A stretch of 6,543 nucleotides of DNA from Actinomycetota bacterium. GTDB lineage: Bacteria > Actinomycetota > Rubrobacteria > Rubrobacterales > Rubrobacteraceae. Position 1 is the first letter of the stretch; each line of letters begins with the position of its first letter. Made by a program: the position numbers and the translations under genes. Below, in pieces: positions 1-5,431 of this stretch. Below the pieces are notes generated by a model. That model did no database searches. It saw only the letters and a program-made list of their open reading frames with translations, and was not told the DNA's origin. The DNA lies in contig JAIVIG010000326.1 in the NCBI GenBank assembly GCA_020200675.1, positions 1 to 6,543 of the forward strand, read 5' to 3'.

Positions 1-500
1 GTCCGCAGCACCTCCAGACGATCCTTCTCCCCCCGCTCGACGCAGGTTTGGGCCGCGCCCGCCGCGTCCTTTATCACGGAGAGCATCGTGCCCTCTACAG
101 GCTCGCTCACGGTGGCGTATGCCTTCTCCCGTGCTCCCGCGAGGGACGCCGAGATCTCCCCGGCGTCCAGAGCGCGGGCCTCGCCCAGAACCTCGCAGGC
201 GCCGCGCACGATCTGGGAGAGTATCACCCCGGAGTTGCCCCGCGCGCCTATGAGCGCGGCCCGTGATACCACCCTGGCGGCCTCCTCCCCTTCGAGGCCG
301 GGCGTGGCCGAGACCTTCTCGAGTACCGACCGGAGCGTAAGGAGCATGTTCGTCCCGGTGTCGCCGTCCGGGACCGGATAAACGTTGAGGGCGTCTATCT
401 TCGACGCGTGGGCCGCGAGGGTGGCGTGCGCGGACGCGACGGCGGTCTTCAAATCCGCGCCTGCCGCGGCTCCTTCGCGTTTCTCGGCCGTCCCTTCCAT
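1..500 (-). CDS. FakA/YloV-type DAK2 (DhaL-like) domain protein, N-terminal part; C-terminus beyond the left edge
   Basis: The reverse strand is open from an ATG at 500-498 to the window edge (166 codons visible, no stop). The metal/nucleotide loop of DhaL-type kinase domains is clear: 'LNVYPVPDGDTGTNM' at residues 38-52, with Asp45 and Asp47 as expected Mg ligands. It is followed by 'GARGNSGVILSQ' (residues 85-96) and 'EPVEGTMLSV' (133-142), both typical of the family. In Firmicutes FakA, this ATP-binding subunit works with a FakB fatty-acid-binding partner to phosphorylate exogenous fatty acids; that role here is inferred from family. Full-length members are about 550 residues, so most of the protein lies outside. 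The ATG is preceded by a modest AGAGG (about 507-511). The frame stays open upstream to a TAG near 670, with possible GTG starts at 650 and 653, but those lack a ribosome binding site and the ATG gives the usual N-terminal length. The Asp23-like gene that often sits between rpmB and this gene is absent. The gene diverges from rpmB. Confidence 0.88.
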   Translation of the reverse strand, partial: MEGTAEKREGAAAGADLKTAVASAHATLAAHASKIDALNVYPVPDGDTGTNMLLTLRSVLEKVSATPGLEGEEAARVVSRAALIGARGNSGVILSQIVRGACEVLGEARALDAGEISASLAGAREKAYATVSEPVEGTMLSVIKDAAGAAQTCVERGEKDRLEVLR

Positions 501-581
501 TACCCGCCTCTGGAGTCCTTGTAGAGACCGCCCCACGACTGATGGGACCGCCTCCGCTTGCAACTGCACTTTACGAGAATC

Positions 582-590
582 TGGTACAAT
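582..590 (+). promoter_or_regulatory. Extended -10 promoter for rpmB
   Basis: TGGTACAAT is a TG-N extended -10 with hexamer TACAAT (585-590), one mismatch from TATAAT. No good -35 lies at standard spacing: the TTGCAA at 558-563 is 21 nt upstream, which is long, though extended -10 promoters can work without a strong -35. Initiation would be near 597, giving a leader of about 90 nt before rpmB. The assignment rests on consensus match and position only. Confidence 0.5.
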
Positions 591-596
591 CTGCGC

Positions 597-687
597 CCGA
601 AGCCTGGAGACGGCGTCTCTTATAGATGGCCGTCGCTTCCGGGCTTCCACCACACATCGGCCGGTATCCTAGCACAGGAGATTTATA
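597..687 (+). promoter_or_regulatory. Structured 5' leader of rpmB
   Basis: If transcription starts near 597, the leader can form an 11-bp stem: GAAGC (599-603) and GACGGC (609-614) on the 5' side, separated by a 5-nt bulge, pair with the contiguous GCCGTC-GCTTC (629-639). Two competing pairings exist: GAGAC/GTCTC (607-611 with 615-619) and GAAGCC/GGCTTC (599-604 with 642-647). Next to the start codon, TCCT (667-670) can pair with AGGA of the Shine-Dalgarno (676-679) across a 5-nt loop. Leader autoregulation is common among ribosomal protein genes but is not shown here. No protein gene is evident on either strand in 501-687. Confidence 0.3.
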
Positions 688-918
688 GTGGCGAAAGTTT
701 GTTATTCCTGCGGAAAGCAGCCCAGCTTCGGCAACGCGCGCAGCCACTCCTTGCGCGCCACGCGCCGGCGCTGGAACCCGAACCTGCAGAAGATCCGGAT
801 CCAGGAAGGCGACTCGACGAAGCGCGCCTACGTCTGTACCAGTTGCCTGAAGGGGTTCAAGGTCCAGAAGGCCCCGCCCCGTACGCGCCGCGCGACCACC
901 GAAGGCACCCCAGCCTAA
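688..918 (+). CDS. rpmB: Large-subunit ribosomal protein bL28, zinc-binding (four-cysteine) form
   Basis: This 76-residue protein has the bL28 core: 'GNARSHSLRATRRRWNPNLQ' at residues 15-34, then 'YVCTSCLKGF' at 48-57. Two CxxC pairs, Cys5/Cys8 and Cys50/Cys53, form the zinc ribbon of the C+ type of L28. In other bacteria a zinc-free paralogue can replace C+ L28 when zinc is scarce; no such copy is visible here. The start is GTG at 688, supported by AGGAG at 676-680 with a 7-nt spacer and by the family N-terminus 'MAKVCYSCGK'. It is a single-gene unit with its own promoter, divergent from the DAK2 gene and convergent with ribH, the two stop codons being only 7 bp apart. Confidence 0.97.
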   Translation: MAKVCYSCGKQPSFGNARSHSLRATRRRWNPNLQKIRIQEGDSTKRAYVCTSCLKGFKVQKAPPRTRRATTEGTPA

Positions 919-930
919 GTAAAACTCAGG
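914..930. terminator. Possible weak bidirectional stem-loop between rpmB and ribH
   Basis: CCTAAG (914-919) and CTCAGG (925-930) form an imperfect inverted repeat around TAAAA, straddling both stop codons of the convergent genes. On the minus strand the odd pair becomes a G-U wobble and the loop is TTTTA. A GC-rich repeat (CCCCGG/CCGGGG, about 936-948) lies just inside the ribH end. Neither is followed by a proper T-run, so this is not a convincing intrinsic terminator; it is listed because no better termination signal is seen for either transcript. Confidence 0.2.
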
Positions 931-1501
931 ACCTCCCCGGGCCGGGGCTCCCGGCGCGTGCCGCGTTCGCGGCTGCGCCGGTTTGCGCGTCCTCGGAAAC
1001 GTTGTTGCGGGCGGCGCGTTCGTCTATCCGCTCCAGGAGGGAGGCCATTTCGATGGCGGCGACGGCCGCCTCGAAGCCCTTGTTGCCCGCCTTGGTGCCG
1101 GCCCTTTCGATGGCCTGTTCGATGGTGTCGGTGGTGATGATCCCGAAGATCACCGGCAGGTTCGTCTCCAGAGAGACGGATGAGGTGCCGCTGGCGACCC
1201 CGCCCGCCACGTAGTCGAAGTGGGCCGTGGCGCCCCGGATCACGGCGCCCAGGCACACCACGGCGTCGTAGCGGCCAGAGAGGGCGAGCCTCTTGGCGGC
1301 GAGCGGCACCTCGTAGGAGCCCGGCACCCAGGCCACGTCCACGGACGCGAGATCTCCCCCGTGTCTCTTTATCGCGTCGAGGGCGCCGTCGAGGAGCGGG
1401 CGCACGATGAAGTCGTTGAAGCGCGAGGCCACGATGCCGAAGGAGCGTCCGGCGGCCGTGAGGTCTCCTTCGAGATAGTTCGGCCCCTTCTCCGTCTCCA
1501 C
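926..1501 (-). CDS. ribH: 6,7-dimethyl-8-ribityllumazine synthase
   Basis: It condenses 5-amino-6-ribitylamino-uracil with 3,4-dihydroxy-2-butanone 4-phosphate to give lumazine, the penultimate riboflavin precursor, in the cytosol, usually as a large symmetric shell. Family signatures are present: 'GIVASRFN' (residues 22-29, with the ring-stacking Phe28), 'WVPGSYEVPLAAKRLA' (58-73), 'GAVIRGATAHFDYV' (85-98) with catalytic His94, and 'RAGTKAGNKG' (133-142) with the phosphate-binding Arg133. Length is 191 residues; the core ends near residue 160, so the last 30 or so are an Ala/Gly-rich extension not needed for the fold. The start is GTG at 1501-1499, preceded by AGGGAGG at 1509-1515 that overlaps the ribBA stop region. 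It is the last gene of the rib operon, 12 bp after ribBA. Confidence 0.96.
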   Translation of the reverse strand: METEKGPNYLEGDLTAAGRSFGIVASRFNDFIVRPLLDGALDAIKRHGGDLASVDVAWVPGSYEVPLAAKRLALSGRYDAVVCLGAVIRGATAHFDYVAGGVASGTSSVSLETNLPVIFGIITTDTIEQAIERAGTKAGNKGFEAAVAAIEMASLLERIDERAARNNVSEDAQTGAAANAARAGSPGPGRS

Positions 1502-1513
1502 AGCTCCGCCTCC

Positions 1514-2716
1514 CTAAAACTTCTCGAAGACGTGGTTGAGCTTCTCTTTCTTCGTCTGGAGGTAGCGCTTGTTCTCGCCGTTCGGCTCCACTTCCAGCGG
1601 TATCCGCTCGGAGATCTCCAGCCCGAATCCCTGCAGGCCAACGACCTTGGTTAGGTTGTTGGTCATGAAGCGAATACTCGACAGGCCAAGGTCTTTGAGG
1701 ATCAGGGCCCCGATGCCGTAGTCCCGGAGGTCCGGGGCGAAGCCCAGCCTCTGGTTCGCCTCGACGGTGTCGAGCCCTTCGTCCTGGAGGTGGTAGGCCT
1801 TCATCTTGTTGAGGAGCCCGATGCCGCGCCCCTCCTGCTGCATGTAGAGGAGAACCCCCTCGCCCTCCTCGGCGATGCGCATCATCGCCTTCTCGAGCTG
1901 GCCGCCGCAGTCACAACGCAGGGAGTGCAGGGCATCGCCCGTGAGACACGCCGAGTGGACGCGCACGAGGACGTTGTCCTTGCCCTCGGGCTCGCCCATC
2001 ACGAGCGCCAGGTGCGTCATGTCGTCCACGTCGTTCTCGTAGGCCCTCAGCCTGAACTCCCCGAACTTCGTCGGCAGGCGGGTCTCGACTGCGAACTTCA
2101 CGTGGCGCTCGTAGCGCAGGCGGTATTCGATGATCTGGGCGACCGTCACCATCTTGACGCCGTGCTCTTTGGAGAACCTCTCAAGGTCGGGAACGCGGGC
2201 CATCGTGCCGTCGTCGTTCATGATCTCGCAGATCACACCGGCCGGCTTGAAGCCGGCCATGCGCGCGAGGTCAACCGCCGCCTCCGTCTGGCCGGCCCGC
2301 TGTAGCACGCCGCCCGAACGCGCCCGGAGCGGGAAGATGTGACCCGGCATCACCAGGTCTTCCGGTCCCGTCGCCTCGTCCACCGCGACTCGGCAGGTGT
2401 GGGCGCGGTCCGCGGTCGAGATACCGGTCGTGATCCCGTTCTTGGCCTCTATGCTCGCGGTGAACGCGGTACCCATGCGCGAGTGGTTGTGCTGGACCAT
2501 CTCCGGTATCTCGAGGCGGTCGACGATCTCACCCGCCATAGGCAAGCAGATCAGACCGCGCCCGTAGGTCGCCATGAAGTTTATGTCCTCGTCCGTTACG
2601 AGCTCGGCGGCCATCGTCAGGTCGCCCTCGTTCTCCCGGTCCTCGTCGTCACAGACGATGACCATCTTGCCGTTCTTGATATCTTCGATGACCTCTTCTA
2701 TGGGACTAAACGGCAT
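1514..2716 (-). CDS. ribBA: Bifunctional 3,4-dihydroxy-2-butanone 4-phosphate synthase / GTP cyclohydrolase II
   Basis: This 400-residue fusion supplies both precursors of riboflavin. The RibB half (about 1-200) converts ribulose 5-phosphate to dihydroxybutanone phosphate and formate; it shows the acidic loop 'DDEDRENEGD' (23-32), 'TTGISTADRAHT' (96-107) and 'PGHIFPLRA' (124-132). The RibA half (about 205-400) opens GTP to the diaminopyrimidine and formate; it has the zinc site Cys257-x10-Cys268-x-Cys270, the 'QQEGRGIGL' loop (293-301) and 'DLRDYGIGA' (329-337). All expected active-site segments of both halves are intact, so it should be bifunctional. The family TNNP motif reads 'TNNL' (352-355), a non-catalytic change. 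ATG start at 2716; the gene begins inside the end of ribE (11-bp overlap), and a GAGGAG lies about 8-9 nt upstream. The overlap suggests translational coupling. Confidence 0.97.
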   Translation of the reverse strand: MPFSPIEEVIEDIKNGKMVIVCDDEDRENEGDLTMAAELVTDEDINFMATYGRGLICLPMAGEIVDRLEIPEMVQHNHSRMGTAFTASIEAKNGITTGISTADRAHTCRVAVDEATGPEDLVMPGHIFPLRARSGGVLQRAGQTEAAVDLARMAGFKPAGVICEIMNDDGTMARVPDLERFSKEHGVKMVTVAQIIEYRLRYERHVKFAVETRLPTKFGEFRLRAYENDVDDMTHLALVMGEPEGKDNVLVRVHSACLTGDALHSLRCDCGGQLEKAMMRIAEEGEGVLLYMQQEGRGIGLLNKMKAYHLQDEGLDTVEANQRLGFAPDLRDYGIGALILKDLGLSSIRFMTNNLTKVVGLQGFGLEISERIPLEVEPNGENKRYLQTKKEKLNHVFEKF

Positions 2717-3350
2717 CTTCCACTCTCCTCTCGAATGTTTGCGAGCTTCCTTTTAGCCACGGCTCCAACAGCCGCTCCACGTACTTGCCTATGACGTCCG
2801 CCTCCAGATTTACCCGGTCCCCCGGCGCGAGGTTTTGCAGGTTCGTCACCCTCCTCGTTTGGGGCAGTATAGAGACGGTGAACGAGGACTCGCCGACGGC
2901 GACGAAGGTGAGGCTGATCCCATCGACGCACACGCTTCCTTTCTCGACGGCGTACTTGAGAACACCCGGGGGCGCCGAGAACTCCCAGATCTCCGCCCCA
3001 CCCTCGCGACCTTCGGGCGTCACGCTCACGACCTCGCCAACGCCGTCGACGTGGCCCTGCACGATGTGCCCGCCGAACCGCTTCTCCGGCGTCATCGCTC
3101 GCTCCAGGTTGACGTGGCTACCCTCGCGCAGCCCGCCCAACGCCGTCCGTCGCAGGGTCTCGGGCATCGCGTAGAAGACGAGCGTCTCCGCGTCCGCCTC
3201 GTTAACAGTAAAACACACGCCGTTCACGGAGACGGAGTCGCCGACCTTCGTGTCTTCGGCGAGCTGTCCGACGTTTATCGCGAGTCGCGCCATGCCGCCC
3301 TCCTCGACGGAGATCACACGTCCCGTCCCTTCAACCAGCCCTGTAAACAA
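2706..3350 (-). CDS. ribE: Riboflavin synthase, alpha subunit
   Basis: It dismutates two molecules of 6,7-dimethyl-8-ribityllumazine to riboflavin plus the pyrimidine substrate that RibH reuses. The 214-residue length is normal and two lumazine-binding barrels are visible: the N-terminal one from 'MFTGLVEGTG' through 'SVNGVCFTV' (41-49), the C-terminal one from 'GGHIVQGHVDGVG' (93-105) through 'SVCVDGISLTFV' (139-150), ending with 'NLEADVIGKYVERL' (181-194). The start is TTG at 3350-3348, fixed by the invariant MFTGLVE N-terminus and by GAGGAGGAG immediately upstream (3352-3360). The gene begins 20 bp inside the end of ribD and its own end overlaps the ribBA start, so its translation is probably coupled to both. 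Also called ribC or ribB in other naming schemes. Confidence 0.96.
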   Translation of the reverse strand: MFTGLVEGTGRVISVEEGGMARLAINVGQLAEDTKVGDSVSVNGVCFTVNEADAETLVFYAMPETLRRTALGGLREGSHVNLERAMTPEKRFGGHIVQGHVDGVGEVVSVTPEGREGGAEIWEFSAPPGVLKYAVEKGSVCVDGISLTFVAVGESSFTVSILPQTRRVTNLQNLAPGDRVNLEADVIGKYVERLLEPWLKGSSQTFERRVEDAV

Positions 3351-4452
3351 ACTCCTCCTCCGGCTCCAGTGGGTACAGCGTCACCGCGACGTCTTCTCCA
3401 ATCTCCTCGACGGCCTCGACACGAAACTTCGGCGCCCTTGCCATGCCGGCCACCTTCAGGGAACCCATGAGCGGCGCCCCTTCGGCCCCGAGCAGTTTCG
3501 GGGCGTAGAACAAGGTCAGCTTGTCGGCGAGCCCCCGCCCCACGAACCGGCCGGCCGTCTCACCGCCGCCCTCGACAAGAACGCCTCGGATGCTCCGTCG
3601 GCCCAACTCCTCGATCACGAAGACGAGATCCAGCTCCCCATTCACGAGCGGCGCCGGCACGACCTCGACGCCCGAAGCGCGCAGCTCCTCGGCGCGGTCG
3701 TCGTCGCCGTCTTCCGCCGCGAAGACGACTACCGGGTCCGCGTAGGCCGTGCGGGCGAGCTGGCCGTCGGCGCGGAGGGTGAGTTGCGGGTCGAGGACGA
3801 CGCGGGTAATTGGGGGCGGGTCCTCGGGGAGACCGCGAGGTATGAGGAGCGGGTCGTCTATCCGCGCGGTCCCGGCGCCGACGAGCACCGCGCCAGCCTC
3901 CGCCCGAAGTTCGTGCGCCCGGCGCCTGGCGGCTTCGCCCGTGACCCACTTGCTCTCGCCGCCGGCCGCGGCGATCCTGCCGTCCAGGGTCGTGGCGAGC
4001 TTGACGTGAACGAACGGGCGCCCCGTGTTCATGAGGTGCGAGAACTGCTCGTTCTGCTTCTCGAAGATAGGATCGTCGAGGACCTCGACCTCGACGCCCG
4101 CCTCGCGCAAGATCTCCACGCTGCGGCCGCGCATCTTGGGGTTGGGGTCGAGATGTCCCGCCACGACGCGCCTTATTCCGGCCCTCAAGATCGCGTCCGT
4201 ACAAGGCGGCGTCTTGCCGTGATGGTTGCAGGGTTCGAGCGTCACGTAAAGTTCGGCGCCTCTCGCGGCCGGTCCCGACCTTTCGAGTGCCGCGGCCTCG
4301 GCGTGGTCGCCACCGGCGCGAGCGTGCCAGCCCTCACCTACCACCACGTCGTCGCGAACCACCACCGCCCCGACAAGGGGGTTGGGTGCCGCGGTATAGC
4401 GCCCGTGCTCCGCTAGCTCGCGGGCGCGCCGCATAAAAGCGTCCCGAGTCAC
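3331..4452 (-). CDS. ribD: Bifunctional riboflavin biosynthesis deaminase/reductase
   Basis: This 373-residue protein performs two successive steps: deamination of the diaminopyrimidine made by GTP cyclohydrolase II, then NADPH-dependent reduction of its ribosyl side chain. The deaminase half has 'HAE' (50-52) and 'EPCNHHGKTPPC' (73-84), giving zinc ligands His50, Cys75 and Cys84 and catalytic Glu52. The reductase half starts near 147 with 'VKLATTLDGRIA' (150-161) and continues with 'GAGTARIDDP' (192-201) and the cofactor-loop 'VEGGG' (293-297). Both halves look complete. The start is GTG at 4452-4450 with AAAGG five nt upstream; that site lies in the closing helix of the FMN riboswitch. An internal ATG (codon 7) is less likely. 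It is the first gene of the rib operon and overlaps ribE by 20 bp. Confidence 0.96.
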   Translation of the reverse strand: MTRDAFMRRARELAEHGRYTAAPNPLVGAVVVRDDVVVGEGWHARAGGDHAEAAALERSGPAARGAELYVTLEPCNHHGKTPPCTDAILRAGIRRVVAGHLDPNPKMRGRSVEILREAGVEVEVLDDPIFEKQNEQFSHLMNTGRPFVHVKLATTLDGRIAAAGGESKWVTGEAARRRAHELRAEAGAVLVGAGTARIDDPLLIPRGLPEDPPPITRVVLDPQLTLRADGQLARTAYADPVVVFAAEDGDDDRAEELRASGVEVVPAPLVNGELDLVFVIEELGRRSIRGVLVEGGGETAGRFVGRGLADKLTLFYAPKLLGAEGAPLMGSLKVAGMARAPKFRVEAVEEIGEDVAVTLYPLEPEEEFVYRAG

Positions 4453-4458
4453 AGCTGC

Positions 4459-4625
4459 CTTTCTCCCATCCGGACTCTCACCGTCGGCGCCGGACTACGG
4501 TCCGCCTTAGCAAACCTTCACCGGCTCAACCCCCGGCTCTTGCCAAGGGGTTCGCGGGCTGTCCGTGGAGACGCTGGTCCCCGCGGATTCACCGCCGGTG
4601 CGGGAATTTCACCCGCCCCCGAAAG
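4459..4625 (-). promoter_or_regulatory. FMN riboswitch (RFN element) controlling ribD translation
   Basis: On the minus strand the conserved RFN blocks appear in order: CTTTCGGGGGCGGGTGAAAT, then CCGCACCGGCGGTGAAT, AGCCCGCGAA, GAGCCGGTGAAG, GGCGCCGACGGTGAGAGTCC and GGATGGGAGAAAG. The closing P1 helix is CTTTC (4625-4621) with GAAAG (4463-4459). One arm (about 4500-4545) carries a longer variable insertion. RFN elements bind FMN and repress riboflavin genes when it is plentiful. The 3' strand of P1 overlaps the Shine-Dalgarno AAAGG, and the ribD GTG is only 6 nt beyond the element. There is no room for a separate terminator, so FMN binding most likely hides the ribosome binding site. Confidence 0.95.
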
Positions 4626-4642
4626 TTATCGAACGATAACTT
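4623..4642. repeat. 9+9 bp palindrome at the 5' edge of the FMN riboswitch
   Basis: AAGTTATCG (4623-4631), a 2-bp spacer and CGATAACTT (4634-4642) form a perfect inverted repeat in a locally AT-richer patch between rpe and ribD. It lies where the rib promoter or transcription start should be, so it could be an operator. If transcribed, it would form a hairpin sharing three bases (CTT on the minus strand) with the 5' strand of riboswitch helix P1. No regulator can be named. A TTCACA (-35-like, minus strand, 4670-4665) lies upstream, but no -10 is found at good spacing, so the rib promoter itself is not assigned. Confidence 0.6.
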
Positions 4643-4671
4643 ACCACACGCTTGTCGCTAGGGTTGTGAAG

Positions 4672-4689
4672 GCGTTATCGGACGCTTTT
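4672..4689 (+). other. Third GTTATCG copy within a small hairpin followed by TTTT
   Basis: GTTATCGGACG (4674-4684) repeats 10 of 11 bases of GTTATCGAACG (4625-4635), 49 bp away. The same segment is bounded by GCGT (4672-4675) and ACGC (4682-4685), with TTTT (4686-4689) on the plus strand. It may be a half-site of the same operator, or a short terminator-like hairpin for a transcript running antisense to the rib genes. The 4-bp stem is weak. Confidence 0.25.
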
Positions 4690-4692
4690 ATG

Positions 4693-5379
4693 CTACCCGT
4701 TATGCGTCTCGGCAGCGCGACGGCCGGCCTCGATGATCTTGCGCATCTCGGTTGCCGGGTCGCCCCTGTACACCGCCGAACCCGCCACCAGGACCCGCGC
4801 CCCGGCCTCTACCATGAGGGGGGCCGTTTTTTCGGTGATGCCGCCGTCCACCTGGATCGGCACGTCGGTCATCTCGCGCAGCCGGCGCACCTTCTCAGCC
4901 ATCCGTGGGATGAACTCCTGCCCCCCGAAGCCCGGGTTTACGCTCATGATGTTCACGTAGTCGAGGTAAGGCAGCGCCCACTCGAGGAATTCCAGGGGCG
5001 TGGTCGGGTTCAGGGCCACGCCGGCCTCCAGGCCCGCGGCCCGGATCGCGTTGAGCGTCCGGTGCAGGTGCACGGTGACCTCCGGCTGCACGGAGATGCT
5101 CGTTACCCCGGCCTCGACGAACGCCGGTATCAGGGAGCCTGGGCGCTCGACCTGGAGGTGCGCGTCGACGGGCAGGCTCGTGGCACGCACGAGCGAGACG
5201 GCGACGACCGGGCCCACGGTCAGGTTCGGGACGAAGTGGTTGTCCATGACGTCAAAGTGGACGAGTTCCGCCCCCCCGTCCTGAGCCCGGCGTACCTCCT
5301 CAGCCAGGTTCGCGAAGTCGGCCGCCAGGATCGAGGGCGCGCCCACCACCCTGTCACCTACCCTCTCGAAGAATCCCAA
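4693..5379 (-). CDS. rpe: Ribulose-phosphate 3-epimerase
   Basis: It interconverts D-ribulose 5-phosphate and D-xylulose 5-phosphate in the pentose phosphate pathway, as a TIM barrel with a divalent metal. Features, in order: 'APSILAADFANLAEEV' (14-29), 'HFDVMDNHFVPNLTVGP' (41-57) with metal ligands His41 and Asp43, 'DAHLQVERP' (72-80) with His74, 'VNPGFGGQEFIP' (147-158), 'QVDGGIT' (176-182) with catalytic Asp178, and the phosphate loop 'VAGSAVY' (198-204). Length 228 is normal. The 'HLQ' reads HLM in most relatives, and 'SVQPE' (96-100) usually carries His instead of Gln98; neither is a metal ligand. The start is TTG at 5379-5377, chosen for its strong upstream Shine-Dalgarno; GTG codons 11 and 12 are alternatives. 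It lies upstream of the rib operon on the same strand, and its substrate is also the RibB substrate. Confidence 0.95.
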   Translation of the reverse strand: MGFFERVGDRVVGAPSILAADFANLAEEVRRAQDGGAELVHFDVMDNHFVPNLTVGPVVAVSLVRATSLPVDAHLQVERPGSLIPAFVEAGVTSISVQPEVTVHLHRTLNAIRAAGLEAGVALNPTTPLEFLEWALPYLDYVNIMSVNPGFGGQEFIPRMAEKVRRLREMTDVPIQVDGGITEKTAPLMVEAGARVLVAGSAVYRGDPATEMRKIIEAGRRAAETHNG

Positions 5380-5384
5380 AAGTT

Positions 5385-5397
5385 CCCTCTCACCTCC
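5385..5397 (-). promoter_or_regulatory. Ribosome binding site deciding the rpe TTG start
   Basis: GGAGGTGA (5397-5390) is a near-complete anti-16S complement 10 nt before the TTG, and AGAGGG (5390-5385) lies 5 nt before it. No comparable site precedes the in-frame GTG codons 11 and 12 of rpe, apart from a GAGAGGG inside the coding sequence. Confidence 0.6.
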
Positions 5398-5431
5398 CTA
5401 GCCGGAGCGATACGAACCCGATCCGAAGGCG

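Noticed and set aside
558..563. TTGCAA as the -35 of the rpmB promoter
   Set aside because: It lies 21 nt from the -10 hexamer, outside the normal 16-18 nt range.
498..670. N-terminally extended DAK2 protein or an Asp23-like gene upstream of it
   Set aside because: The frame is open to about 670 with GTG codons at 650 and 653, but no ribosome binding site precedes them, the peptide is not Asp23-like, and the ATG at 500 gives the family's usual N-terminus.
661..710. Minus-strand promoter for the DAK2 gene (TGCTAGGAT on the reverse strand)
   Set aside because: The extended -10 resemblance is fair but the -35 (TTCGCC) is poor and it would lie partly inside rpmB; evidence is too thin to annotate.
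2698..2931. Separate small minus-strand gene inside ribE (77 codons)
   Set aside because: It is an alternative frame of ribE, arginine-rich with no motif; ribE is intact and complete.
3250..4416. Long plus-strand open frame (388 codons) opposite ribD
   Set aside because: It is the shadow of ribD, whose conserved motifs lie on the minus strand; GC-rich coding DNA often leaves such antisense frames open. Its translation shows no recognisable family.
5400..5431. Terminator between the sigma factor gene and rpe
   Set aside because: AGCG...CGCT pairing is possible across 5404-5433, but the stem is short and there is no T-run.
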